DNA of 64,000 nt from Chionoecetes opilio (GCA_016584305.1 JACEEZ010020909.1:260001-324000), one strand, 5' to 3'. Shown: positions 11,731-22,954, counted from the first letter of the stretch. Program-made: numbers and translations. Notes: generated from the letters alone by a model not told the origin.

Positions 11731-12470
11731 CACACAAACCTCGATTTCCCGGATATCGGATTTGCCGGACAAAATCCGAGGTCCGGGGATATGTCAGTCT
11801 CGGACAATTTATTTATTTCTTTTTATTTTTTATTTTTTATTTTTTTTACGTTGAAATGCCTGGTCCTGTTCGTAAATTGACCAAGTTGTCCGGCGGTCCG
11901 AGCGTCTCCTGTCACCCCTGGTCAGTGTTCGCGCCTCCCGCCAGGTGGCATCATGCTCAGCGGTCGTATTGTTTACATTTGGGCACACAACATTCACGGT
12001 TCACCTGCACAGCCTCCGTCAGTCACCTGACTCCCACTGCCCCTGGTGCAAGAACATTTCTGAGACTATTGAACACTTTCTGCTGCCTCCCGCCAGGTGG
12101 CAGCATGCTCAGCAGGTCGTATTGTTTACATTTGGGCACACGACACTCACGGTTCACCTGCACAGCCTCCGTTAGTCCCCTGACCCCCACTGCCCCTGGT
12201 GCAGGAACGTCTCTTGAGACTATTGAACACTTTCTGCTGCCTCCCGCCAGGTGGCTGCATGCTCAGCGGATGTAAAAGTCCGCGGCGTGGTAGTTGATAT
12301 TGTCGGTTGCCGGACAGTAAATACTAGAGTAGGATAAACGTCCGGGGGTGGGTAATGGCATCAGACTTTTTTTTTTCTTTTTTTCTTTTTTTTTACTTGC
12401 GATTCCCGGACTTTTGCGGTTCCCGGACCAGTGCTCCCCCCTATTAGTCCGGGAAATCGAGGTTTGTGTG
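11731..12470. mobile_element. CCGGAC-rich TA-flanked MITE, copy 1
   Basis: TIRs CACACAAACCTCGATTTCC / GGAAATCGAGGTTTGTGTG are flanked by TA on both sides. Subterminal regions are rich in CCCGGA/TCCGGG. The interior holds two tandem pieces of a LINE C-terminal coding region (GHTTxTVHLH and CPWCxNxxETIEHFLL in translation). Boundary motifs CCGCCAGGTGGCA lie at 11938, 12090 and 12244. There is no transposase. Other copies are at 24728, 33109 and 38330. The TA duplication and the Tigger-like start suggest pogo-type mobilisation, by inference. Confidence 0.85.
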
Positions 12471-12482
12471 TATATATATATA

Positions 12483-12603
12483 CAGTACTCTCCCGAGTTT
12501 CGCGCTTGCTTTATTCCCAAGGCATAGCGTTAAACTCGAGGATCGCAAAACTCGGGTATTGAAAACCCTGTAAAAATGCTTATTTAGTCCGGTGCGAGGC
12601 ATA
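12483..12603. mobile_element. Left end of another TA-flanked element (remnant)
   Basis: After TA at 12481-12482 comes CAGTACTCTCCCGAGTTTCG, a Tigger-like terminus. No inverted partner is seen before the next element at 12606, so this looks truncated. Confidence 0.4.
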
Positions 12604-12605
12604 GT

Positions 12606-13070
12606 ACCATATTTTACGGCTTATAAGACTCACGTTTTCCCCAAAAAAATACCCTGAAAAATACTAATTGTCTTCCAAGACGAATGTTGCAGTACTTCCT
12701 CAGTACTCAGTACCTCAGTACTTACCCATTACAAGTATTTCAAATACCATAAGACATTCAAATCAACTACGTAATCTGTCCTCACGCTGGTATGTTAAAA
12801 TTCCCCCTTTTGACTGCAGATTGCCGCCAACAGCGCCATCTATCGTCTGCTAGTGTTGATGTATCATTTACCACCAGGCTTTCACACATATCACAAGCTC
12901 TTTTCAGTCCTGGAAATTATCACCCATGGTGAATTCATCAAAACGATTTACTAATACGTACTATCACATACAAGCTAAAAGTTAAACGATACGCCAAAGA
13001 ACATGGAAACAAACCAACAGAAAGACACTTTTGGATCACCGCTGGGAGAAGCGGTGGCCGAGTGGTCCGC
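12606..13070. mobile_element. TA-flanked MITE (ACGGCTTATAAGAC family), truncated copy
   Basis: After TA it starts CCATATTTTACGGCTTATAA. Its body matches the complete copy at 19222-19803, including GCCAACAGCGCCA..TATCGTCTGC and the segment around AAAGACACTTT. The right TIR is not seen, so it is probably 3'-truncated near 13070. Confidence 0.7.
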
Positions 13071-13185
13071 GCCGAGCACATGGCTGACGGCTGGCTGACA
13101 GACGACAGTGGCCGTGCGGTGATGTAAACAAAAGCCATTACCTCCCCTGTAAACGTGCTACACTCACGCTTACTAATCTCTTTTT

Positions 13186-13568
13186 TTGAGGGCTGGGAAA
13201 GAGATTGATGGTGTTCATCTGTCAGACTATATCCTACGGATGTTGGACTCTGGATCTATTCCTCGTTACATTGAAAAATGTAAGGATATAGGGAATATAC
13301 GAGGATATATCATACATCATATATCATATATCATATGGATCATAGATCCATATAACATACCGCAGGACAAATGGAAGGACATCACAATTCTGCTTGGTGG
13401 CGATCTTCCAGGCTTATTATGCCAGTGATATATACCACTACCTTATGAGCTTGAAAAGTATATTCAATCACTCTACCCATGTCTACAATTCTTAAAGACT
13501 AGTCAATTTGCACTGCAGTTTAATGCACAGCTTAAGCACTGCAAATGTAGTAATAATAATGAGCTGTA
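13186..13568 (+). pseudogene. Unrecognised, possibly decayed coding segment
   Basis: One frame reads AGKEIDGVHLSDYILRMLDS followed by GSIPRYIEKCKDIGN, and later WKDITILLGGDLPGLLCQ. After a single in-frame TGA (13426-13428) it continues YIPLPYELEKYIQSLYPCLQ FLKTSQFALQ to a stop near 13568. The composition is protein-like rather than repeat-like, apart from a local ATATCAT repeat around 13310-13340. I do not recognise the family. It could be a decayed transposon or viral gene, a retrocopy, or chance. Confidence 0.3.
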
Positions 13569-14166
13569 GCTACTACTGTGTGCGTGAGAGGAACGGTGAC
13601 TGTGGTGTGCGGGAGCGGAGGCCGGCGGAGAGAGCCTCGCCCAGTCACTCATACAATCAGTGAGTACTGAGGGTGGCGCGCTTGCTTATACCCCAATTGA
13701 TGATGATATTTATTTAGTTAACGCTAATTTATGCATGGTGCTAATTCATTTATCAAAAAACTAAATACAGGGAGGTCCCGTTATACGAGCATTCAGTATA
13801 CGAGAATCCGATGATACGAGATGTGTAAATTAGGGTCTATTTTCAATATACGAGATCGAAAATCCAATGCTACGACATTCAAACTGGGGTGAGTAAAATT
13901 ACCAAGCTATTTACTAAAGTAAATTGCAAGTTATTTACTAAAGTAAATTACTAGTTATTTACAAAAATTATAAAGTCATTTACTGACTATATGATTTTAC
14001 CTAAGGTTGTACGATAATCACTCTGAAAATATGATAATTCTGGTGGCTCGGTACGACAATGTGGCCTACAAAAATTCACATCCTGGACGATGTACAATGA
14101 TTCAGATGCGCAGAGACGAGTTTGTGGGCAGTGGAAGAGGTCTGCGCACCCCTCCCTTGTCCCTTA

Positions 14167-15212
14167 AGCTCCCTTCACACATTCCATAACCGAACTACGA
14201 TAGCGCCACCAATTTGATTATTGACGCTATCGTGAAATTTAACCACAAAAAACGCAGACCACGATAGCCCCATAACAATGTCACGCTGCCTGTACGTATG
14301 TGTTATGACTGTCGTAAGATGGTCACGATGCAGTCATGACAGCTGTAAGACTATGTCACGAATGAAAAATAAACGGTTATTTTGTCGTCACGATAGAGCT
14401 ACGATAACCACGACAGTGCCATGACGGTGCCATGAACGTACCACGATAGCGTCAAGAGCTAGCCCCACACGTGGGTGGGGGTTGCCATGGTGATGGAGAA
14501 GGAAGGGGGACTATAGAGATGAAAGTGGGAGAAACAGGGCTGTGTTGGTGATGGGGAATGGGGGGAAACGGGGGAGGGGGGTTGTAATAAAGAAGGGGGT
14601 GTTGGTGTTGGTGGGGAAATTGGGGGGGTGGAGAAGGCGGGTGTTGGTGGGGGTGTTACCACGTGCCGATGGGAGTAGTGGGTAGGGAGTCACGGGGGGA
14701 GTGTCATCACGTGGTGGTGGGAGTAGGGGGAAGGTAGTCGAGGGGGGAGTGTCACCATGTGGTGGTGGGAGTAGGGGAAAGGTAGTTGAGGGGGGAGTGT
14801 TATCACGTGGTGGTGGGAGTAGGGGGTGGGTAGAGGTGAATGAGAATGGGGGGCAAGGCGGAAGGGGGTGCAAAGAAGGGGGGGAAGGCAGGGATGAAGG
14901 AGCGCGTAACGATTTCTTATCGTCACGATTTCTTATCGTCACAATAAACATACGACAATCATGATAGTGTCACGAAGCTGCTACATAGATAACGATAGCG
15001 TCACGATAGGCTTACGATACCGCTGTGTTGGGTACAAAAATCGGGGAGCTTCCCGAATTTTTAATGCACGCACTACCTTTTCGTGGCCTCGGCCGAGCGC
15101 GTCACGAGCGTCACGATCGGTCACGATGGACCCATAACCAGGACCATGACGGCACTGCGCACTGCATTGTTGGCGCTTTCGTGGTTCGATTATGGAATGT
15201 GTGAAGGGGGCT
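14167..15212 (+). mobile_element. TTA-flanked TIR element, Harbinger-like
   Basis: The left end AGCTCCCTTCACACATTCCA and right end TGGAATGTGTGAAGGGGGCT form TIRs of about 40 bp, continuing into ACGATAGCGCCA. They are flanked by TTA at 14164-14166 and 15213-15215. The 3-bp TTA duplication is the PIF/Harbinger type. Comparison with the second outer copy (62890-62920 on the reverse strand) shows CTTACCTACxxACCCTCTCGAG uninterrupted, supporting insertion at TTA. The interior has many CACGATAG/CTATCGTG motifs and a G-rich minisatellite. No transposase is present. Confidence 0.85.
14697..14870. repeat. G-rich minisatellite, ~57-bp unit
   Basis: About three units run CACGTGGTGGTGGGAGTAGG, then GGGAAGGTAGTCGAGGGGGG, each starting GTGT(C/T)A(T/C)CA. 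The G runs of 3-6 could form G-quadruplexes on the + strand. Related but noisier sequence is at 62740-62880. Confidence 0.8.
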
Positions 15213-15745
15213 TTACCTACCCTACCCTCTCGAGTCTATTGTATCACGCGGCAGCACCGAGGATCTTTCCTCTTCCCCAAGTGATCAAGGGGAGGAGGAA
15301 GAACTCTTAACCCAGTCATCCCTGCAAACGCAGTCACCCCTGTTTTCTCTCGAGCCTCGGAGAGAGAAAACAGGGACTCTCAGCTGGCTACTTGCCAGCT
15401 TCCTGTCTCCCCACACAGCATTACCACTTGTGAGTGTTATGCATGTTTTATGTTTAATTAATGTGCAGTTATGCTATTTTGTGTGCTATTTTCTCTTTCA
15501 GAATGCTTTATCTACAGAATAGGTTGTACAGTGTGGGTAATATAGACGCTGTGTGTTTGTTGTGTTTGCTATAGTTTATTTTAGCTTGAAAAACTTTTTT
15601 TTCTTCTTTTTTTTCTCTTTTTTTAATTGATGGGGTCCTGGAACCAAACCTATATTTTACCATTAGTTATGTGTTAAGTTATACGAGATTTCGCTTTACG
15701 AGTATGCCAGGTGGAACCTAACTGCTCATATCTTTGGGACCTCCC

Positions 15746-15828
<83 letters not shown>

Positions 15829-15835
15829 ATATTAT
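15746..15835. repeat. (TA)n microsatellite
   Basis: About 90 bp of nearly pure TA directly follow the end of the CAGGGAGGTCCC element, so the array probably grew from or near its TA target site. Confidence 0.9.
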
Positions 15836-15883
15836 TATTTCTTATTCTTCTTTCTGTTTAACATTAGTTTTTCCTATAATATT

Positions 15884-17576
15884 TTATGAGGTTAGACGGA
15901 TGATGATACGCTTCCAACTATCTCTCTCCATTGCCTCAACTTCTTCAATGCCCAATGCTGCCAGATCCTCTTTAACACACTGCCTCCATGTCTTCTTTGG
16001 CCTGCCCAGTGGACGGCGACTTGGAACTTCCACTCTAACAGCTCTCCCCAATGCCTCACCACCTTCTCTCCTCTTCATGTGCCCAAACTACCTCAATCGC
16101 CTTACTTTCAGCACTGTACTCAGTTCCTTCAACCACATTTTCTTGCCACCTCTTCACTGGACACTTCGTCTCTCCATGTGATCCCAGTCATATATCTCAA
16201 CATTCTCCGATCACACCCAACGAACACATCCTCCAACTTCTTCGTCAAAGCCCATGTCTCAGAACCATACAGCAAAACTGATCTGATATATGCTTCAAAT
16301 ACTCTTCCTCTGTTTTTCAGTGGAATGCTCTTGTTCATCAGCAGTCCTGAAGTATCTCTCTCCATTTTATCCATGTATTTGCTACTTGTTTTCTTACTGC
16401 TCTCTCCACTCCACCCTCGCTATCTAACATGTCACCAAGATAACAAAACTGTTTCACTTCTTCTATTACAATTCACTTCTATAGTTTTTATCTCTTGCTC
16501 TTCTGGCGGGCCCCCTCTGTTGATTCTTCTTACATACACTGGGCAGTAGAAATCTACCACCCTATTCAGGTTTCCTAGTCCCGAACATCTTTTATGACAC
16601 CTCTTGTCACATTCCTTGCAACAAATGGAGTTTACTCCTACAGCAAACTCCACAGCGAAACCTTCCCACTTGTATATTTTGCTCTATTTTCTTGCCTTTT
16701 ACCAGCATCTTCGTCATGGGCATTTTCACCTTCAGACCTCTTCTGTCCATTGTTTGCTTGGAATCTATAAATCTCCGCTCAACTTCCTCCTTTGTCTCAG
16801 CTGTCAAGACTAAATCATCTGTATATAGCAGCTTCCATGGGTCTCCTGTTCTGCATTCCTTGCCTTTTCCATCACTACCGCAAACAAAAGAGGACTGAGG
16901 ACTGAGCTTTGATGTTACCCCACTCCTTTCTCAAAAGCATCTGATATTCCTCCAGCTACTCTCACTCTTGATCTCGACCCTTCATACAGTGCCATTACCA
17001 ATCTTACAAGCCTCTCCGGTACCTTTTGTCTTCGTAATGCCCATCTAATTGTTCTTCTTGGAATCCGGTCAAATGCCTTTTCCAGATCCACAAACACATG
17101 ATACAGCCATTTCTTTTCCTTATATTTCTCCTGCAAATTTCTTGCAATGAAGATTGCATCGGTAGTTGACTTTCCAGCCAGAAAGGCAAATTGGCATTCA
17201 TTGATCTTAATGGTTCTCGATGTGAAACAGTTTTGAAGGGTGCCGTTCACAAAACACTCTCTCCCACATTTTTATCCTATGTTCTAACAGCCTCAAACCT
17301 CTGTACCCACCACATGACAGTGCATCTCCTTTTCCTTTAAACAGTAGTAAGGTAAAACTATCCTTCCATTCTTCTGGACCTTTCTCCTCCATCATAATCT
17401 TTTCAAAAACTCCATTTATTTTTCTGATACCTGTCTTTCCTGCTAGTTTCAGCATATCACTGCTTACACCCGATGGACCTGGTGCCTTTCCATCTTTCAT
17501 CCCCTTCAATGCTCTTTCTACCTCTTTATTAAATTTTCATTTGGACCTTCTACCATTTCAACCTCCTCCAGCTCAT
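15884..17576 (-). pseudogene. LINE reverse transcriptase (EN-RT type) with Cys/His insert
   Basis: Read 17576 to 15884 on the - strand. The start of RT has GMKDGKAPGPSGVSSDML, LLLFKGKGDALSCGGYRG and INECQFAFLAGKSTTDAIF. The catalytic palm follows at 17140-17030 (LYHVFVDLEKAFDRIPRRT). A Cys/His-rich PHD-like stretch lies at 16700-16520 (CGVC ... CCKECDKRCHKRCSGL ... FYCP). The thumb region has NRGRVFEAYIRSVLLYGSET and the C-terminus PLGRPKKTWRQCVKEDL to a stop near 15884. This is a widespread invertebrate LINE layout. About five frame changes make it non-functional. The endonuclease region is missing on the 5' side. Confidence 0.85.
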
Positions 17577-17794
17577 TGTTATTTTTTTACATTTAGCAGT
17601 CCTCAAAATATTTTCTCAAAACTCCTGTTAGAAAAACACTTCATAATGAAAATGACTCCCTTAGAAGCCTTATGGTAACCTGACTGGCAGAAATTTCGTT
17701 GTTCTATGAATGATTGTGAAATGTTTGTTAATGAAATTCAAGAAAATATGATTTCGAGTACTGTTGTTAAGTAACTGTTCTCTTATCTTTTCAG

Positions 17795-17923
17795 AGAGCT
17801 GGTACCAGAAAAACCTTTAGGAAACCTCTTGGGTGCTGCAAACATGTTCTCCATTCTCTCCCAGATTTTTTTTGTCATTTTCTTCCAGGTTATTGCTTAC
17901 TTCTACCTTCTTCAGCAGTCATG
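17795..17923 (+). CDS. ATP13A: P5B-type ATPase (ATP13A) exon A, membrane segment M7
   Basis: The exon follows a polypyrimidine tract and TTTTCAG and ends TCATG|GTAAGA. It encodes ELVPEKPLGNLLGAANMF then SILSQIFFVIFFQVIAYFYL and LLQQSW. The Pro-rich loop followed by a hydrophobic span ending in QxW matches the region between the M5/M6 pair and M8 of ATP13A2/ATP13A3-type P5B ATPases, which export polyamines or cations from late endosomes and lysosomes. Its 129 bp leave TG, which joins G at 27981 to make the Trp codon. Upstream exons (actuator, P and N domains) are not recognised in this window; the LINE at 15884-17576 lies in the preceding intron. The ATP13A paralogue is not resolved. Confidence 0.88.
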
Positions 17924-18217
17924 GTAAGATATAAAGTAGTAGCTACAGGATTGACAAGGAATAATCATGATGCTTTTAACATAAAAAGCTAAATACAACG
18001 GATGATCAATAGAGATACTATACTTAAAGCCATCTATGATCGAAACCAGCTTTTTTCTCTTTTACACATGATATTGAGAGTGGATACTGACTGTTTAAAG
18101 AACTTAAATGTGCTCAAATTATACTAGTAATATAATTCTACTTTTTTTCACTTAAAGTAGATATAAACAAGACACTTAAAAAAAACATGATTGTAGACTT
18201 TGAAAAATCATGATAAT
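17924..18217. other. Intron sequence, nothing recognised
   Basis: AT-rich intron start between exon A and the split LTR. Confidence 0.5.
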
Positions 18218-18638
18218 TGTGGAAATTATCCACTATACCACACTCTCAATAATAGAGAGTGGTAGTTTTGTTCCCCTCTTTGTAATAAGGGAGGTGTTGT
18301 TCGCTCACCATAGTAGGAGAGCAGAAATGTATAAGTTATAATGGTATTGGGTATAAATTAGGGTAATTTAAGTAAAATATAAGTATTCAGATATGGTAAA
18401 TAATATCAATGCCAGTGCTATTAACCATTACCACCTTAATTAGAACGACTGGGTTAAATATAAGCAGCCATTATAATATTTTGCCTGCGAGTAACATGTT
18501 TACAAAGCGACGTGTTTACAGCCATCAGCGGTTGGGAGAGAGGCAGTTCACTCCCGATTCCCACCAAGCAAGGTGTTCCCACTTCTTGCTAAAGCTTTTC
18601 CAATTAAGAAGAGCAGTTGTATATACCACTTGTATATA
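18218..18638 (+). mobile_element. Solo LTR copy 2, left part
   Basis: It begins TGTGGAAATTATCCACTA and follows the 8533 LTR through GAGAGTGGT...GGTAATTTAAGTAAA...ATAAGTA. It is interrupted at TA (18637-18638) by the CAATAGGGTCC element and resumes at 23353 (AACGTGTTTTAGC...GAGTATCTCGC, matching 8985-9015). Confidence 0.75.
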
Positions 18639-19221
18639 CAATAGGGTCCCACATAGAACGAGAAATTGATCGATAAACGAGGTCGTATTATGTGAATTCG
18701 CTCTATGTGAAACACATAACCTATGGGAAAAATTTATATTGGTCGATCGGTCCTCCCGTCCCGTACTATGAAATAAGTATATAAATAATTAGCAGATGAA
18801 TTATAGGCCTAAATAATGTTAAATAAATATGTAAATAGCATGCAGTGCATGGAATAATTGAATAAAGGAGAAATAAGGGTCAATAAGAGAGAGAGTGAGG
18901 TAGCCATGCTGATGTAACTTTCAGCAGCTGACGTGTAGGTAAAAGGGACCATTCATATAAATGTTTATCATTATTTTATACTATTTATATATTTATTTAA
19001 CATTATTTAGGCCTATAATTCATCTGTTAATTATTTTTATACTTATTTTATAGTACAGGACGGGAGGACCGATCGACCAATATGAATTTTTTCCATAGGT
19101 TATGTATTTACAACTAGGCAACTAGGTGAATACATAACTTATGGGAAAAATTGATATTGGTCAATCGGTCCTCCCGTCCCGTACTATAAAATAAGTATAA
19201 AAATAATTAACAGATGAATTA

Positions 19222-19803
19222 CCGTATTTCACGGCTTTTAAGACACTTTTTCCTCTTAAAAATACCCTGAAAAATACTCATGCGTCTTCCAAGACGAATG
19301 TTGTACGAGGTTAGCTTAGGTAGCTATTCAATTCAGCCTCTTATATGATGTAACCTGAGTACTTACCTGTTAAGAGTATTTCGCATACCATAAGACATTA
19401 AAATCAACTATTTTGTCCTCACGCTGTGATGTTTACACGGTGCTGGCGGGAGCCTATCCGCCTCGGCAGATTGGCGCCAACAGCGCCAACTATCGTCTGC
19501 TAGTGTTGATGTATCATTTACCACCAGGCTGTCACACGTATCACACATCGTAGGCTGTCACACGTATCACACATCGCAGGCTGTCACACGTATCATATAT
19601 ACAAGCTAGGAGTTGTACGATGCAACAAAGAACATGGGAACAGCAGCAGAAAGACACTTTGGACCACCGCCTACCGAGAAAATGGTAGACTTTACTACCG
19701 CCTACTGGTAGAAAATCTGTTTAATTATTTTTTCTTAGAAATTTCCTTCCAAAATCAGGGTGCATCTTCCAAGATGCAGCGTCTTATAAGCCGTAAAATA
19801 TGG
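19222..19803. mobile_element. TA-flanked MITE (ACGGCTTATAAGAC family), complete copy
   Basis: TIRs CCGTATTTCACGGCTTTTAA / CTTATAAGCCGTAAAATATGG are flanked by TA. The uninterrupted target exists in the window at 18795-18818 (GATGAATTATAGGCCTAAAT), confirming a precise TA insertion. The interior contains three short tandem units of AGGCTGTCACACGTATCACA. A truncated relative is at 12606. Confidence 0.85.
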
Positions 19804-20002
19804 TATATGCCTAAATAATGTTAAATAAATATATAAATAGTATAAAATAATGATATAAACATTTATATGAATGGTCCCTTTTACCTACACGTCAGCTGCT
19901 GAAAGTTACATCAGCATGGCTACCTCACTCTCTTCTCTTATTTACCCTTATTTCTCCTTTATTCCATTATTCCATGCACTCTTTGGCCTTGAATTATGTG
20001 TT

Positions 20003-20124
20003 TGTTAGGGTTGTAGGTGAGAGTGATAAGCCAGGGACAGCAGGCTAGGTGTTTATTCATACGAACAGCACGTCCTGTGCTTACAAAGGCGGGCTAGCAA
20101 CTGGCCAACTGCCTAACCGCCGTT
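20003..20124 (-). repeat. Terminal direct repeat, left copy (LTR-like)
   Basis: This 122-bp segment starts TGTTAGGG.TGTAGGTGAG and runs through CCAGGGACAGCAGGCTAGGT to CTGCCTAACCGCCGTT. It recurs at 22619-22740 with about 15 differences. Together they flank the pol remnant, as LTRs would. The left copy may lack its inner part. Confidence 0.8.
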
Positions 20125-22533
20125 GTACGGTGGTGGTGCCGGGGTGGTGTGGGCGTGAGGGTCTCCGCTGTGTTGGAGGGGACGTGTGTCTTGCCCACCT
20201 GGCACTGGCGCCATTTTTGCTCCACATCTGCATCAGTGCCTGGCCTGGCCAGTAGACTGACTGCCTCAACCTGCAGAGCATGCATGGAGTCTCTTCCTTG
20301 GTGCCCTGTGTGGAGGTTGGCGAGCACAGCACGCCCGAGGGCCACGGGGATAACAAGTCGCGGGTGCCTCTCGTCGCTGGTGTACAGGACGATATCTCCC
20401 TGGCATGACAGATGGCGTCGCATTCTGAAGTACTGCCAGAGGGCGAGCGGCTCCAGGTCCTTGCGATCGGCCCAGCCGTCACTGGCCACACATTCGTGCA
20501 GCAGCTGGTACTCCTCGTCCTTGACAGCTTCCTCCTCGACCTGACGGAGGTCCACCACACATCGTCTCGTCCTCAGCGGCCTCAGCTGTTGCCACGACCA
20601 TGGCCGCACACACCAGCTCGTCGTAGGCCTCGTCAGATTCCTCGGGGCCGCTCGACAAGGCTGGGTACCGCGATAGTGCATCTGCGGCGCAGTTTGCATT
20701 GCCCATCACGTACTTGATACGAAAGGAGAACATCAGCGTCCTCTCCTTCAGGTTCAGAAGACGGGGGTTGTTGATGTCCTTGAGCTCTTTGTCGCCAAAG
20801 ATCTTAGTGAGAGGTCTGTGGTCAGTGACGACAGTGAGGTTCTTACAGCCGAGGAGGAACAGGCGTGCTTTCTTGAGGCACCGCGCAATGGCAAGCGCTT
20901 CCCCCTCGAGTGTGCTGTAATTCTTCTCGGCAGCTGTGAGGTGCCGGCTGCCGCATAATACCAGCTTCCACCCGCCTGTGCAGCACAGTGGGGATTCCTG
21001 AGACATGCACTGGCAGTACTGCCGCATGACGACTAATCCGATACCCTGGCGGCTGTAGTCAGTGAGTACTGCTGTGGGGCGCGAGACGTCGTAGAAGCGT
21101 AAGCCTTCAGCAGCCAGCCATCCGATAGTGTCCTTTGTTGACAGGAAGGTGGCCTCCAAGTGTTCGTCCCAGTACACCACCTTCCCAGCTGGCTTCTTTA
21201 ACAGCTCTCTGAAGGGTTCCATGATGGGGGCCACCGCCAGGAAGGGCGCCACTTGGTTGTCCAGACCAAACCATGATCTAGGGACGTCAGTCAGGGTGGG
21301 GTGGGCGGGCATCGTGAAGTCTGTGATGCTCCTGACAAGGTCACGGCTGGGCTGGCACTCCTCCCAACCGAGCAGGTAGCCTGCAAATGTTATGCTCCTC
21401 CTGCAGAAGTGGAATTTGTCCGGTCTTAAGGTCACGCCGTTCTCCATACACTTCTGCAAGAAGTTGTACTTGTGCCAGAAGGCTTCGGCAACGCTGCTTT
21501 CGTGCAGGAGCTTAAGCTTCCTAAGTGATGATGTCATCGAAGCATTTGGTAAAGGCGTCCTGGTCAGCACAGTGCCCCATGGGAGTCCTGCAGTATCGAA
21601 ACCGTCCCCAGGGGGTGATGAACATTGTCAGCTTGCAGCTGTCCACGTCGATGGGTATTTGGTGGTAGCCAGAGGACGCCACAGTTTTGAACGTGTGCAC
21701 AGTTTTGAACGCTGGTGATGAGGTTGAATGGGGGCCTGGTGTGGTGCGTCTCCCGCAGGTTGGCTTGGTTAAGCCGCTGGAAGTCAACCGTCCTTCGGGG
21801 TCTCCCGTCTTTCTTGAGCACCACCACCATTCGCGAGCACCATTCTGTAGGTTCGCCAGCAGGTACCGCTTCAATGACCCACTTGCTGACATCGTCGTCT
21901 AGTTGCCGCCGCACCTCGTCATAAAAGTGGTGTGGGACTGTGGCTGCGACGTGGACTGCGTGGGGGCGAGCGGCAGGCCGCAGATGGATGTGGTGTGGTG
22001 GACCGCGCATCTCCGGGAGTGGTGAGCATGGCGAACACCGTACGCCCGAAGTGCTCCAGGAGCCACCTCTCGAGATGCTCCATGTTCTCCTCGACCAACT
22101 CGTAGGGCAGCGCCTTAAGACGGGTCGGGGCTTGTGGGGTGTCTGGGGTCGCTGCGGCGCAGACAGACGCAGCGGAGCGCGGAAAGTGGTGCAGCACAAG
22201 TTGCAAGGCCTTGCATGCCCCAAGCGACAGGTAGAGCTGCCGCACTCCCTCTGTAATGTAGATGCTTTCTGAAGTAGTGACAGGCCCCACCATGAGCTGG
22301 CACATCATGAATCCAATGAGGCATACGCCGCCCCCGGCAACGTGACTGATTGCCATAGAAGCAGGCTGTAGTTGGCGCTGTGAAATACCAAGGTTGCCCA
22401 GCAGGAGGAGCCCTGCCATGGACACCTGGGCCCCGGTGTCCGCCACTGCCATGGTAGAGCACTCTGTGCGTGGGCAGGCGCAGACGATCACCACAGGAAG
22501 GGACGTCACCACCTCCACGCCCCCCACAATCAC
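20125..22533 (-). pseudogene. Compact Gypsy pol: protease-RT-RNase H-integrase zinc finger
   Basis: Read 22533 to 20125 on the - strand. Retropepsin active site MAVADTGAQVSM is near 22430. RT fingers VVVLKKDGRPRRTVDFQRLN are near 21800-21760, then SSGYHQIPIDV and CFDDIIT (the YxDD-like site) near 21530. Thumb and RNase H fill the long frame 21570-20479: VLTDYSRQGIGLVVM, LTAAEKNYSTLEGEALAIAR, TVVTDHRPLTKIFGDKEL and NCAADALSR. After a frameshift comes an integrase zinc finger (HTGHQGRDSMHAL ... WPG). The integrase core is absent, and protease begins about 90 bp from the right repeat, so gag is absent too. At least three frameshifts. Confidence 0.88.
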
Positions 22534-22618
22534 TGCACTGGAGGTAAGGGCGCCGCCAGGAAGGGCATGTCCTCGTCACCCGTAGGCAACTCTGAGACGC
22601 CCTCGAAGAACTGTGCCA

Positions 22619-22740
22619 TGTTAGGGATGTAGGTGAGGGTGATAAACCAGGGACAGCAGGCTAGGTGTTTATTCTCATGAGCAGCACGCCCTGTGCTAAC
22701 AGAAGCGGGCTAGTAACTGGCCAACTGCCTAACTGCCGTT
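22619..22740 (-). repeat. Terminal direct repeat, right copy (LTR-like)
   Basis: Matches 20003-20124. For a - strand element this is the 5' LTR side. A longer LTR reaching CTACAGTGTTACA near 22817 is possible, since TGTTA/TTACA would be its ends, but the left copy does not extend that far. Confidence 0.75.
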
Positions 22741-22954
22741 TTCATGGGTTGTAGTGCGGGAGATGCGGGAAAACATATCGTACCTCCCGCTCCTTGCCAA
22801 AAAACCTACAGTGTTACAGTTATCCTGGCGTGTGTAGTGAAGGAGGGAGGTGGGGTGGATGTGATAAATGAGGAGATATGAGGATAGATGTGTGGCAGTG
22901 GTGGTGGTGGTTGGAAGAAGAGGAGGAGGAGGAACAGACTTAGTGGAAGGTTAG

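Larger units (their letters stand above)
13768..15745 (+). mobile_element. TA-flanked TIR element (CAGGGAGGTCCC family), copy 1
   Basis: The left end CAGGGAGGTCCCGTTATACG follows TA. The right end GGGACCTCCC abuts TA and a (TA)n array. A second copy lies in reverse at 61734 onward and matches the right-end sequence (TTAGGTTCCACCTGGCATAC in reverse) and the segment at 14050-14160. The element is split by the TTA-flanked element at 14167-15212. No transposase was recognised. Local direct repeats of TTATTTACTAAAGTAAATT occur at 13910-13960. Confidence 0.75.

Noticed and set aside
11945..12175. Open frame giving LFTFGHTTFTVHLH-type protein as a possible gene
   Set aside because: It is the LINE-derived module inside a MITE and recurs in all four copies; it has no start context or independent gene structure.
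14511..14951. Pro/Ser/Thr-rich 146-residue frame on the - strand, mucin-like
   Set aside because: It is the antisense of the G-rich minisatellite in the TTA-flanked element; overlapping Pro-rich frames exist in the other phases as well.
21128..22585. Several + strand frames over the compact Gypsy
   Set aside because: They are antisense to clear protease-RT-RNase H motifs on the - strand.
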